Shown here piece after piece: positions 38,103 to 47,202 of a DNA stretch of 64,000 nt. The position numbers and the translations under genes were made by a program. The notes under the pieces are model-generated. The model had not been told where the DNA came from and searched no databases. It saw only the letters and a list, made by a program, of their open reading frames with translations. Within the stretch, counting starts at the first letter, position 1; each line of letters starts with the position of its first letter. Where the stretch lies: NCBI GenBank assembly GCA_963753815.1, contig CAVWDU010000003.1, forward strand, positions 868,001 to 932,000, given 5' to 3'. The DNA is from CAVWDU01 sp963753815. Lineage in GTDB: Bacteria > Pseudomonadota > Gammaproteobacteria > Pseudomonadales > Halieaceae.

Positions 38103-38282
38103 CTACCGACTCTCGCTGACCCAGTTGTCCACGCGCTGCTCCAACACGGACATCGGCATGGCCCCCTCCAGCAGCACCAGGTCGTGAAACGCGGCGAGGT
38201 CGAAGTCATCCCCCAACTCCTCGCTCGCTTTCTCACGCAGCGCCAGGATCTTGAGCATGCCCAGCTTGTACCCCAATGCCTG
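38103..38282 (-). pseudogene. C-terminal remnant of a second DUF885 gene
   Basis: The minus strand reads YKLGMLKILALREKASEELG, then FDLAAFHDLVLLEGAMP and VLEQRVDNWVSESR before a stop at 38103-38105. This aligns with the last 58 residues of the intact DUF885 protein at 33765 (YKVGMIKMLELRERARAALG and onward) at roughly half identity. Upstream the frame hits a stop within a few codons and no further homology is seen. The outer-membrane-like gene starts 52 bp away on the other strand, so the rest of the peptidase gene was deleted or replaced. Confidence 0.75.
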
Positions 38283-38333
38283 TGATCTGTGTCAGCACAC
38301 TACCAGTTGCACAGACTTTACTACACTCCGGTC

Positions 38334-39188
38334 ATGACTCTATTCGCATACATGTTAACCAGCCTGCTGGTGTTCCTGGCCGAAACCACGTTCGCGCAGG
38401 ACTCGGCAGAGGAGGCAGCCGAGCTGGAAGACGTCGACCTGAGCTACGTCTATCCGATAGTGATGGGTACCGGCGTGTACAAAATCGACGGACGCAGGCT
38501 TTCCATGATCACCCTGCCTCTCAGCATCACGTCGGCCCGGCTCGACGAAGACGATCCCGAATTCGGGGTGAAGTGGCTGCTCCCGGTGACGGTCGGGTAC
38601 GATGAAGTAGAGGATTTCGATTGGCTGGAAGACCAGATTGATGAGAACCTCGTCACGCTGTCGGCGATGCCTGGATTGCAGGTATCAATCCCCCTCGACG
38701 ACACCTGGATCGTAAGACCGTTCGCACAGGCCGGAGCCGGGCACGATTTTGTTTCCAGTGAGGTCTTCATCCTGGGCGCTGTCGGAGCAAGATTGCTGGG
38801 AACATGGATATTCGATGAGCGCTGGGAGGTCCGCTGGGGCGCATCCGCGCGCCTGGCGGGAGAACTGCAGCTGAACAGCGGGCGCGAGCACGGTTTCAGC
38901 CTGGTCGAGACCGGCGTCGACCTGCGCCGCGATGTTCCTGTTCGGGTGGCCGGGCAACAGCTTAACGCGGGCGTCTACTACCGATTACAGAGCTACTACC
39001 CGGAATGGACGGTGGGAAAGCGGCTCACGGACCGCTCCGAGATCCATGACATTCATGAACTCGGTGTCTCGGTGGGACTGCTGCAACCCCGGAAAATCCT
39101 CGGTTACACGTTCCGCAGGGTGCGGATAGGCTATCAGCAGGGGTCAGGATTCAGGGGCTGGACCGTGGGGACCGAGTTTCCGTTTTAG
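38334..39188 (+). CDS. Predicted outer-membrane beta-barrel protein
   Basis: 284 residues from ATG 38334. A signal peptide (MLTSLLVFLAETTFAQ) precedes an acidic start and a series of alternating hydrophobic/polar strands with aromatic ends (FGVKWLLPVTVGYD, GWTVGTEFPF at the C-terminus). A terminal Phe after a strand is typical of barrels inserted by BamA. No specific family is recognised; the pattern suggests a Solitary-channel or DUF-type barrel. It begins directly beside the DUF885 remnant and has no clear ribosome binding site. Confidence 0.65.
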   Translation: MTLFAYMLTSLLVFLAETTFAQDSAEEAAELEDVDLSYVYPIVMGTGVYKIDGRRLSMITLPLSITSARLDEDDPEFGVKWLLPVTVGYDEVEDFDWLEDQIDENLVTLSAMPGLQVSIPLDDTWIVRPFAQAGAGHDFVSSEVFILGAVGARLLGTWIFDERWEVRWGASARLAGELQLNSGREHGFSLVETGVDLRRDVPVRVAGQQLNAGVYYRLQSYYPEWTVGKRLTDRSEIHDIHELGVSVGLLQPRKILGYTFRRVRIGYQQGSGFRGWTVGTEFPF

Positions 39189-39216
39189 CCGGGAAGCTGT
39201 TATCACTGCGACGGTT

Positions 39217-39766
39217 TCAGCGAGCCTTTACAGGCTCTGCGTCCCGCAGGGACTCCGCGGTAGCAGCCGTACCCGGTGTCACGCCCCCGTTGCCCTCAAA
39301 CGCCCGAATCTGGTCTGCAACATCGTCAACGAGTTCATTGGGAATCGGTACGCTGAGATTGTACTGCGCGACCTTCCATTGACCGGACACCTGCACCAGT
39401 ACCCCGCTGCCGCGACAGGTGCCGAGCTTATTCGTGGCCCAGCATTTCGTCGAACCAGGCGACCTTGCCATCGCCGGACACGCTGATCCGCCGATTCCGT
39501 GGCCGGTACTCCCAACCCCGCCCGCTGTCGAAGTGCGGCCGGGCGAAGTCAGCGAACGCTTCACCCTGCCAGCGCTCGCTCGCGTCCGTGCCCAGAAACA
39601 CGATGTCATCCGCCATCAGTGACGTATAGCGATCGTAGTCCGCCGTTGCAGCAGCACGGTGAAAGCCGTTCAGCACCGCATCGATCGCAGCGGTGTCATC
39701 TGCGTACAGGCCGGGCGACAGCAGTATCGACAGGAGCGGTATCCAGGTGTGGTGCCAACTGGTCAT
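39217..39766 (-). pseudogene. NTF2/SnoaL-like protein with a single frameshift
   Basis: From ATG 39766 (AGGAAA upstream), a signal peptide (IPLLSILLSPGLYA) is followed by an NTF2-like domain: AIDAVLNGFHRAAATADYDR, DIVFLGTDASERWQG and AWFDEMLGHE. A stop appears at 39428-39430, but the family continues one frame over as KLGTCRGSGVLVQVSGQWKV and AQYNLSVPIPNELVDDV to the stop at 39217. One surplus T near 39430 accounts for it. The conserved second half argues for a very recent change or an error. Confidence 0.78.
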
Positions 39767-39853
39767 GAATTGATTTCCTCAGGTGATTGTGTCGCCCGAA
39801 AACTACCTGTCTCCCGCGACACCAGCGGCCGCGGCGCAAAACCCTGTTGGTTA

Positions 39854-40120
39854 TCAATCGGGCCGGACGTCATCATACGAGTGCCAGCGCCCTTCGTCAC
39901 GGTAGAGGTTGAGACGCTCGGAGCAGATCGTCTCAGGGTCGCCGGTCGCTGCCCCGGTCCCGGCCTTGTAATTAATCCCTCGAATACAGTGACGCATCTC
40001 TTCGGCGTAGCGCTCAAGTTTTTGATCATAACTTGGATTGGTGCGCTCCTGGTATGGGCCGGACCAATACCAGTACCCTGCGCCGACAATGAATGCGAGT
40101 GTGAGCAGACGCCCTATCAT
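39854..40120 (-). CDS. Small membrane-anchored protein of unknown function
   Basis: 88 residues from ATG 40120. One N-terminal helix (IGRLLTLAFIVGAGYWYW) is followed by a soluble helical part with two Cys (MRHCIRGINYKAG and PETICSERLNLYRDEG). The even spacing of conserved-looking aromatic and Cys residues suggests a real envelope protein with a possible disulfide. Not recognised as a named family. Confidence 0.6.
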   Translation of the reverse strand: MIGRLLTLAFIVGAGYWYWSGPYQERTNPSYDQKLERYAEEMRHCIRGINYKAGTGAATGDPETICSERLNLYRDEGRWHSYDDVRPD

Positions 40121-40256
40121 AGTGAATATCTCGTGGTTGACCCTCCCCATTCTACGGTCGACCCCTGCGCCAGGTCGCCGAAATTTGCGAAAATACTCAA
40201 CATAGTCAGACCCGTTCGCATACCGGGCTTGTGCACCTGCCGGCCTGGAACCTGAG

Positions 40257-40697
40257 TCAAGCGCCTGGAACCGCATCCAGAAGTTCCAGGAACGCATCGA
40301 GCCTGCGGTCATCGAGCCCACTCAGCAGACTTTGCGCCTGCTGATTCACCGTCGCCGAAGATTCGTCGTAGACGCGCTCACCACTCGCGGTCATCCGCAC
40401 CAGACTGACCCGTGCATCCCGCTCACTGACGTCTTTTTCCACCAGGCCGATTTTTTCCATCGGCCGCAACATGCGGGTGATGCCCGAGGCGGTGCGACCA
40501 ACAGCATCGGCCAGGTCGATCCTGCGCAGGGTACTGTTCGGTGCCTTGTCCAGCTGCCGCAGCACCATGTATTCGGTCAGGCCGATGCCGTGTATCGCGC
40601 CCAGGCTGTTGTCGAGTTGCCTGGACACATGGGCACTGCCCGCCCACAGCCGCACCACTGCCGCGGCACATTTCTCCTGCTTTTTCATTGGACTCAT
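40257..40697 (-). CDS. MarR-family transcriptional regulator
   Basis: 146 residues from ATG 40697. Winged-helix motifs: GLTEYMVLRQLDKAPNSTLR, DLADAVGRTASGITRML (recognition helix) and VEKDVSERDARVSLVRMTAS (wing). MarR proteins act as dimers that release DNA on binding phenolic or oxidising ligands. A near-perfect palindrome sits 10 bp upstream inside its promoter, so autoregulation is likely. The psiE-like gene runs divergently 200 bp away and may share control. Confidence 0.9.
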   Translation of the reverse strand: MSPMKKQEKCAAAVVRLWAGSAHVSRQLDNSLGAIHGIGLTEYMVLRQLDKAPNSTLRRIDLADAVGRTASGITRMLRPMEKIGLVEKDVSERDARVSLVRMTASGERVYDESSATVNQQAQSLLSGLDDRRLDAFLELLDAVPGA

Positions 40698-40706
40698 TCA
40701 CTTGCT

Positions 40707-40730
40707 ATATGCTTGACTAATCAAGTATAT
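40707..40730. promoter_or_regulatory. Palindromic MarR-type operator within divergent promoters
   Basis: CTTGACTAATCAAG (40712-40725) is a perfect inverted repeat around a 4-base centre, and the symmetry extends to 24 bp with one mismatched pair. It fills the spacer of a minus-strand promoter (TTGCAA at 40730-40735, CATATA at 40706-40711) and overlaps a plus-strand TTGACT with CATAAT 18 bp on. Confidence 0.65.
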
Positions 40731-40897
40731 TGCAATCATAATCGCACAGCAAGCAATGAATCGCGCTCCTGCCAGGCCACGGTCGCCACCTGACGGATTC
40801 CGGGAGCGGTGAACGTGTAGAAACTGGCGAGCCTTGCTGTATCACCACAACCCTGTAACCTAGCGTTTTGAGAGCCACAGGCCCCCAAGGAGTGCAG

Positions 40898-41290
40898 GTG
40901 AATTTCTCGACGATAATTTCAGGCATAGAGAAAACGATTCTCATCCTGATCGTGCTGATGACGGTCGGTGCGGTGCTGATCGAGCTGGCCGTGGTGTGGA
41001 ACAACCGCACCATCGCAATCGCCGACATCCTGCTGTTGTTTCTCTACACCGAAGTCATCTCGATGGTCGGCACGTTTTACCGCAGTCGCGAAATTCCCGT
41101 GTTGTACCCCCTGTTCATCGCGATCACGGCACTGTCGCGGCTCATCGTTCTGCAGAGCAAGGATATGGCGCCGGAAACCATCCTGTTCGAGTCCGGCGCC
41201 ATCTTTATACTGAGCCTCGCCGCATTTGCCCTGCAGGCGACGGTGGTAAGGACCCAGAAACACGTTGCGGAGTCACCCGCCGAAGAATAA
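40898..41290 (+). CDS. psiE: PsiE-family membrane protein
   Basis: 130 residues from GTG 40898, with GGAG 7-8 bases upstream. Four membrane helices are visible, and the family core ADILLLFLYTEVISMVGTFY followed by YPLFIAITALSRLIVLQ is present. PsiE was named as phosphate-starvation inducible in E. coli; the molecular role is unknown. No Pho box was recognised here. Confidence 0.85.
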   Translation: MNFSTIISGIEKTILILIVLMTVGAVLIELAVVWNNRTIAIADILLLFLYTEVISMVGTFYRSREIPVLYPLFIAITALSRLIVLQSKDMAPETILFESGAIFILSLAAFALQATVVRTQKHVAESPAEE

Positions 41291-41489
41291 GGCCGAGGGC
41301 CCGGCTCCCCTATCTCACCGATTCGACGTCCTGTCGTCCGAGATACCTGATACAACAGCATCTGACACCTGATTGGGGTTCCGGTCGCCCCAGGCATACC
41401 CGCAAGGCTCTGAGCTGTGATAATCGCGCTCAGTGGAGTCCTGAAGCGCCCAGGGTGAGGCGGGGATTCGCTGGCAAGAGGCGTGCCCT

Positions 41490-42284
41490 TCAGGCCCCGG
41501 ATTCTGGCTCGTCCGCCGGCCGGGTAGCATTCGACGCAGCCCGGGTGAAACTCTCCATGAGTTCGATGGGCAGCGGAAACACCACCGTCGAAGAATTGGT
41601 GTTGCTCATGTCGGCCAGGGTCTGCAGATAGCGCAACTGCATGGAGCCGCTGCTCGTTGCCATCACCCGGGCGGCCTCCACCAGTTTCTGCGAGGCCTGC
41701 AGTTCGCCCTCTGCGTGAATAACCTTGGCGCGCCGCTCGCGTTCGGCCTCGGCCTGGCGACCGATGGCGCGAATCATCGACTCATTGAGGTCGACCTGCT
41801 TGATCTCCACATTGGCGACCTTGATGCCCCACTCTGCGGTCTGCGAGTCAATGATTTCCTGGATGTCGTTGTTCAGCTTGTCGCGCTCCGACAGCATTTC
41901 GTCCAGGTCGTGCTTGCCCAGCACCGAGCGCAGCGTGGTCTGCGCCAGCTGACTGGTCGCGGCTTCGAAGTCCTCGACGCGGATGATGGCGCGTTCAGGG
42001 TCGACGACGCGAAAGTAGAGCACGGCATTGACGTGCACGGTCACGTTGTCCTGGGAGATCACATCCTGGCTGGGCACGTCGAGGGTAATCACCCGTAAGT
42101 CCACCCGCTGCATCTGCTGCAGACCGGGAATCACGATCACCAGCCCCGGTCCCTTGACGCCCTGGAACCTGCCGAGGAAGAAAACAACGCCGCGCTCGTA
42201 CTCCGGCAGGATCTTGATCGCCGAGGCCAGAATAACGACCAACAGCGCAACCGGTATGAAATAAGGCATGAAATTCGCGTACAT
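41490..42284 (-). CDS. Slipin (stomatin/SPFH-domain) membrane protein
   Basis: 264 residues from ATG 42284 (AGGAGG 5-7 bases upstream). A membrane hairpin (FIPVALLVVILASAIKIL) precedes the SPFH domain (YERGVVFFLGRFQGVKGPGL, TLDVPSQDVISQDNV, HDLDEMLSERDKLN) and a coiled coil with RQAEAERERRAKVIHAEGE. Slipins form large membrane-associated oligomers and are classically paired with NfeD proteases, as here (30 bp downstream of nfeD). Processing of the slipin C-terminus by NfeD is known in archaeal homologues. Confidence 0.92.
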   Translation of the reverse strand: MYANFMPYFIPVALLVVILASAIKILPEYERGVVFFLGRFQGVKGPGLVIVIPGLQQMQRVDLRVITLDVPSQDVISQDNVTVHVNAVLYFRVVDPERAIIRVEDFEAATSQLAQTTLRSVLGKHDLDEMLSERDKLNNDIQEIIDSQTAEWGIKVANVEIKQVDLNESMIRAIGRQAEAERERRAKVIHAEGELQASQKLVEAARVMATSSGSMQLRYLQTLADMSNTNSSTVVFPLPIELMESFTRAASNATRPADEPESGA

Positions 42285-42314
42285 GGGCACCTCCTGGTTA
42301 TATGGGGATTGCTC

Positions 42315-43809
42315 TCAGTGCTGCTCGCTCGCTTTCACCTGCAGTGTCAGCCCTTCAGCCGAGACCACCTGCACCGAATCCCCGTCGTTTATCGGCTCAT
42401 CGCTGACTGCATGCCAGCGTTCGCCATTCATCCGCACATGACCCTCGTAGTGCCCGGCATGGGCCTCGAAGCTATCCGTTGCGACCGCCGCTTCCTCCCC
42501 GAGATGCTCGACGCCATAGACCGGGGTTTTGCGGCGCAGGCTCACCAGGCGGGTCACGGCCCACAACAGGAAGCCCGCGGCGATGGCGCCGATCCCGCCG
42601 ATGACGGGCAGAGACACCGCCTGGTTGCTACCGTCCATCAGAATCACCGAGCCTGCGACAAAGGCCACCACACCACCGACCCCGAGAATGCCGAAACTGG
42701 GCAGGAACGCCTCGGCCACGATGAACGCCAGACCGAGAAGGATCAGCGCCAGCCCCGCGTAATTCACCGACAGTATCTGGAACGCGAACAGCGCGAGGAG
42801 CAAACAGGTGGCGCCAATCACGCCGGGTACCAGGCTACCGGGATTGGCCAGCTCGAACACAATCCCGTAAAAGCCCAGCAGCAGCAGGAAATAGGCGATA
42901 TTCGGGTCTGTTATGACCGACAGCAACCGCGTGCGCCAGTCGGGATCGACGCGTACAACGCCTAGCTCACCCGTATTCAGCGTTGTCTTTCCGCTGGCGA
43001 GATCCACGGTCATGCCATCGAGCTGGGCGAGCAGGTCGCCGGTATCCTTAGCCACCACGTCGATTACATTTTGCGCCAGTGCCTCGCTCGCACCAAGATT
43101 GGCGGCCTCGCGGACGGCTCGCTCGGCCCAAGCCGCGTTGCGATCGTGGCGTTGCGCCAGTTCGCGGATATAGCTGACCGCGTCTTCCATCACCTTGCGC
43201 TCCATTGCACTCTTGCCTTTCGCGGGCGCATTTTCCGGTTCTCGAGCGCTACCGTCGTCGCTTTCGGGGGCGCCGGATTCGGGCTGCTTCTCTGCCGTGG
43301 CGTCCGACGGCATACCGGGCAGGCCTCCCAGCTGTACCGGTGTGGCGGACCCGAGATGGGTGGCCGGCGCCATCGCCGCAACGTGGCTGGCAAGCAGAAT
43401 ATAGGTGCCGGCGCTGGCCGCGCGGGAGCCCGATGGCGAAACGTAGGTCACTACCGGCACGCGGGCGGCAAGTATTGACTTGATCAGCTCACGGGTCGAG
43501 GTCATGAGCCCCCCCGGGCGTATCGAGCGCCAGGATGAGCAGTTCGGCACCCTGGTCTTCGGCCTGGCCGATGCCGCGCTGCACGTAGTCCATTGTCGCG
43601 GGCGTGATGGCATCCGCCACGGTCAGCAGCAGCGCCACCCGACGCTCTTCCTGGGCAACCGCGGGTGCAGCCGACCCTGCCAGGCACGACAGCACTGCGG
43701 CTGCACACAGCGCCAACACTGCACTACAGCGGTAGAAAAATGTCGCGTTGCCCCGACACAGCAGGTGCGCCCGTGCGTTCGCATTCCGCGGCTTTCTGAT
43801 GATCTTCAC
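42315..43809 (-). pseudogene. nfeD: NfeD-type serine protease gene, frameshifted at a run of seven C
   Basis: From GTG 43809 (GGAGGA upstream) the first frame gives a signal peptide (AVLALCAAAVLSCLAGSA) and the start of the ClpP-like domain to LILALDTPGGA. At 43507-43515 the + strand carries seven C followed by GGG; removing one restores LDTPGGLMTSTRELIKSILA, the catalytic Ser segment SGSRAASAGTY and the rest of NfeD, including four C-terminal membrane helices and the OB-like end. The restored product would be about 497 residues. The partner slipin gene is intact, so an error or a phase-variable tract is as likely as loss. Confidence 0.85.
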
Positions 43810-44023
43810 ACTCCTCCCTCACCTGATCCCATTCCACTAGTGTAGTGCAGAATGGCACAACAAATGGACGGGGCCGTGCCCTGGACCCGGACCTGTCCAG
43901 GACAGTCAAGCCGCCGCAACCGGATACGCCACTGATCCACAGAGCGTTGATCGACGGCAAGTACAGGTGCGCATCGGTTGATCTATTCTTAAGTTTAACG
44001 GTTTCGACAGCGACGGAAACGCC

Positions 44024-46438
44024 ATGGCCGAGAACGACAGTTCCCAACTCCAGATCGCGATCCCACCGACCCCTCTCCCGGTGGAGCAGCTGTACCGCAA
44101 AAGCGACCCGGCAGACCTCGATTTCACGACCACCGAGCAGGTCGAGCCGCTGGCCGATCACTTCGGGCAGGATCGTGCCATAGAAGCCCTGCAGTTCGGC
44201 ATGCGGATGCCCCACGAAGGCTACAACATCTATGTGCTGGGGAGCACGGGTGTGGGGAAACGCGAGCTGCTGCAGAGCGTCTTCGAGTCCGATCCTGCGG
44301 CAGCCCGGGGAGAGGTCTACGACTGGTGCTACGTCAACAATTTCGAAGAGCCCGACAAACCGAAGGCGCTACGCCTGCCCAGGGGCATGGCGGTTCAGCT
44401 CAGGAAGGATATGGCCGCGGTGGTGGAAGACCTACTGGTCACGCTGCCGGCGGCCTTTCAGAGTGACGAGTACGGCACCCGCGTGCAGGAGCTGGCCGAG
44501 GAGTTCCAGTCCCAGGAGCAGGACGCTTTCCAGGCGCTGGCCGACGAGGCCACCGCCAATAATGTCGCCATGATTCAGACGCCGAACGGCTACACGCTCG
44601 CACCGCTGAAAGACGGCGACGTCATGAAGCCCGATGAGTTCGAGGCCTTGCCCGAGGAAACCCGGGAAAAGACGACAGCGGTGATTGAGGAACTCAAGGA
44701 TAAGCTGAAGGCGCTGGTGCGCCAGGTGCCGGGCTGGAAAAAAGAGAGCCGGCAGAAGTTCAGGGAACTCAACCGGGTGTTCTGCAGGCAGACAATCGAC
44801 CCGGTATTCGCTGAACTGAAAGACCGCTATGAAGATCACCCGGCCGTGGTGGCGTATCTCGATGCCGTGCACGCGGACGTCATGGAGCAGGCGGCGGCCT
44901 TCACCACCGTGGAAGACGAATCACCGACCACTGACAACATCAAACGGAAATTGACGGAATTCCCGCAGTACAGCGTGAATGTGCTGGTTGACAACGCCGC
45001 GCTGGATAACGCGCCGATTGTCTACGAGGATCACCCGACCTTCGCCAACCTCATCGGCCGGGTGGAGTACGTGTCGCAGATGGGCACGCTGACGACCGAC
45101 TTCACCCTGATAAAGCCCGGCGCCCTGCACCGCGCCAATGGCGGCTACCTGGTGATTGAAGCCGACAAGGTGTTGACCAACCTGTATGCCTGGCAGGCAC
45201 TCAAGCGGGCGCTGAGAGCGAGAGAACTGCGCATCCAGTCTCTCGACCAGATTTTCAGTTTTGTCAATACGGTCCAGCTACAGCCGGAGGCGCTGCCGCT
45301 GGACGTAAAGGTCGTGCTCACGGGTGACCGCCACCTGTATTACATACTCGAACAGTACGACCCCGAATTCCCGCAGCTGTTCAAGGTGCCGGCGGACATG
45401 TCGGAGGACGTCTCCCGCAACCCGGACAGCACCACCCTGTTTGCGCGCATGATCCGGACGCTACAGCAGCGGGACAAGCTGCTGCCGCTGGATCGGGCGG
45501 CGGTTGCCCGGGTTATCGAGTACGCCGCCCGGCGCGTGGAAGACAGCGAGAAACTCAGCCTGCATCGCGGCCACATGGGCAAGCTGCTGGTGGAGAGTGA
45601 TTTTTGCGCTCGCCAGGCGGGCGCCGACCTGATCTCGGCAGAACACGTCCACGAGGCGGTAGCGGCGTCCGTGCGCCGGCTCGACCAGTTCCGCGAGAAA
45701 TCCCACGAGCACATTCTTCGCGACATCCTGCTGGTGGAAACGACCGGGCTCGCCGTGGGCAGGGTCAACGCGCTGTCGGTCTACATGCTCGGCGATTACT
45801 CGTTCGGCAAGCCGACCCGGATCACGGCAACGGCGAGACTGGGCACCGGCGGGGTGCTGGATATCGAACGCGAGGTGGACCTGGGCGGCAAAATACACTC
45901 CAAGGCGGTGATGATCATCAGCTCACTGCTGGCCAGCCGCTACGCCCGCGAGCAGTCGTTGCCGCTATCGGCCAGCCTGGTCTTCGAGCAGTCTTACGGC
46001 GGCGTGGAAGGCGACAGCGCGTCGGTCGCCGAATTCGTTGCCCTCATTTCCGCCATCACGGGTATCCCGGTGCTTCAGCATCTTGCGGTGACCGGGTCAC
46101 TGAACCAGCACGGCCAGGTGCAGGCCGTGGGCGGCGTCAACGAAAAGATCGAGGGGTTTTTCGATATCTGCCGACATCGTGGCCTGGATGGCAAACACGC
46201 CGTGGCGATACCCCGGGCCAACGCGGTCAACCTGATGTTGCGCGAAGACGTGGTCAACGCCGTCGCGGACGGGCAATTCAGCGTCTTCGTGATGGATACC
46301 GTCAACGACGCGCTGGAACTTTTGCTCGGCGTCGCAGCGGCATCCGTCGACCAGTCAGTCAGCGACAGGATCGAGGCATGGCAGAAACTGCGGAGAAAGT
46401 TCGCCGACAGACGGCGGGCTGACAAAGATGAAGAATGA
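44024..46438 (+). CDS. Lon-family ATP-dependent protease (YcbZ/PA0779-like)
   Basis: 804 residues. The N-terminal half has a P-loop-like segment (YVLGSTGVGKRELL) where the usual Ser/Thr after Lys is Arg, then a long insert (residues about 150-300) and the AAA core (GGYLVIEADKVLTN). The C-terminal Lon protease domain has the catalytic Ser in GVEGDSASVAEFVAL and Lys in GGVNEKIEGFF. This is the LonB-like soluble class found in gammaproteobacteria, including Pseudomonas PA0779. It probably degrades misfolded proteins under stress. First gene of a four-gene unit; the next gene overlaps by 11 bp. Confidence 0.9.
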   Translation: MAENDSSQLQIAIPPTPLPVEQLYRKSDPADLDFTTTEQVEPLADHFGQDRAIEALQFGMRMPHEGYNIYVLGSTGVGKRELLQSVFESDPAAARGEVYDWCYVNNFEEPDKPKALRLPRGMAVQLRKDMAAVVEDLLVTLPAAFQSDEYGTRVQELAEEFQSQEQDAFQALADEATANNVAMIQTPNGYTLAPLKDGDVMKPDEFEALPEETREKTTAVIEELKDKLKALVRQVPGWKKESRQKFRELNRVFCRQTIDPVFAELKDRYEDHPAVVAYLDAVHADVMEQAAAFTTVEDESPTTDNIKRKLTEFPQYSVNVLVDNAALDNAPIVYEDHPTFANLIGRVEYVSQMGTLTTDFTLIKPGALHRANGGYLVIEADKVLTNLYAWQALKRALRARELRIQSLDQIFSFVNTVQLQPEALPLDVKVVLTGDRHLYYILEQYDPEFPQLFKVPADMSEDVSRNPDSTTLFARMIRTLQQRDKLLPLDRAAVARVIEYAARRVEDSEKLSLHRGHMGKLLVESDFCARQAGADLISAEHVHEAVAASVRRLDQFREKSHEHILRDILLVETTGLAVGRVNALSVYMLGDYSFGKPTRITATARLGTGGVLDIEREVDLGGKIHSKAVMIISSLLASRYAREQSLPLSASLVFEQSYGGVEGDSASVAEFVALISAITGIPVLQHLAVTGSLNQHGQVQAVGGVNEKIEGFFDICRHRGLDGKHAVAIPRANAVNLMLREDVVNAVADGQFSVFVMDTVNDALELLLGVAAASVDQSVSDRIEAWQKLRRKFADRRRADKDEE

Positions 46439-47186
46439 CGCGGAGACCGGCACCACCATTCTGGTGCCCATCGACCTGTATGGCATCACCCCGGTTGTGC
46501 TGAAGAGCCTGGTGGGTATCGCCCGCGACCTCAACAGCAGCCTGCTGGGGCTGGAGCTGAAAGACGAACGCCTGCAGCAGGCGGCCACCCTGCCTTTTAC
46601 CACCGAAATCGTTCTCGACAGCGGCAGGGAGCGCGGCCTGCTCCCGACCCAACTGGAGGCGCGACACAGCCGGGCCGCCCGGGATACACGTGCCGGATTG
46701 CTGACCCTGGCCAGGCAGGCACAGGTCAAGCTGGTGTTCGAGCAGGTGACAGGTACACGCCTGCCCGATCTGTTGGCCCGCTACGGCCAACTGGATGTGT
46801 TTATTCCTCCGCGGCGGCGATGGCAGTTGACCCGGCAGCGGGCGAGGGTTGCCATACCGAGAGTCGCGGTTCTCCTGACGGGCGGCGCCGGCGACACCAG
46901 GGTGCTGCAGGCCGCACAGGCGCTGGTGGATACGGGCGAGGTGGGTGAACTCTATCCGTTGACGACGGGAAACCTCGGGGCGAAGGCGGCAGAGCTGCGA
47001 CCGGGACGCACCCGGGTTCTCCCCTGCGCCAGCATCGGCCACGCCGCCGGCGCCGTGGAGCGCCTGCTCCGGCAGTCGCCCTATGACCTGCTGATTCTCC
47101 CCAGGGACTGCCTGCAGCAACTGCCGCCAGCCATGGCAGAGCAGATTCTGAGTAGCTCACCTGGCCAGTTACTGCTGGTTAACTAG
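46428..47186 (+). CDS. UspA-like protein of unknown function
   Basis: 252 residues. The start (TTILVPIDLYGITPVVLKSL, then GIARDLNSSLLGLELKDE) and a second similar unit (VAVLLTGGAGDTRVLQAAQA, ending LLILPRDCL) look like two divergent universal-stress-protein folds. The ATP-binding G-2x-G-9x-G motif is not clear. The start overlaps the Lon gene by 11 bp and the carbamate kinase gene follows after 16 bp, so the genes are surely co-expressed. No function can be given. Confidence 0.7.
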   Translation: MKNDAETGTTILVPIDLYGITPVVLKSLVGIARDLNSSLLGLELKDERLQQAATLPFTTEIVLDSGRERGLLPTQLEARHSRAARDTRAGLLTLARQAQVKLVFEQVTGTRLPDLLARYGQLDVFIPPRRRWQLTRQRARVAIPRVAVLLTGGAGDTRVLQAAQALVDTGEVGELYPLTTGNLGAKAAELRPGRTRVLPCASIGHAAGAVERLLRQSPYDLLILPRDCLQQLPPAMAEQILSSSPGQLLLVN

Positions 47187-47202
47187 CCGCAAGGAGTTCG
47201 AG

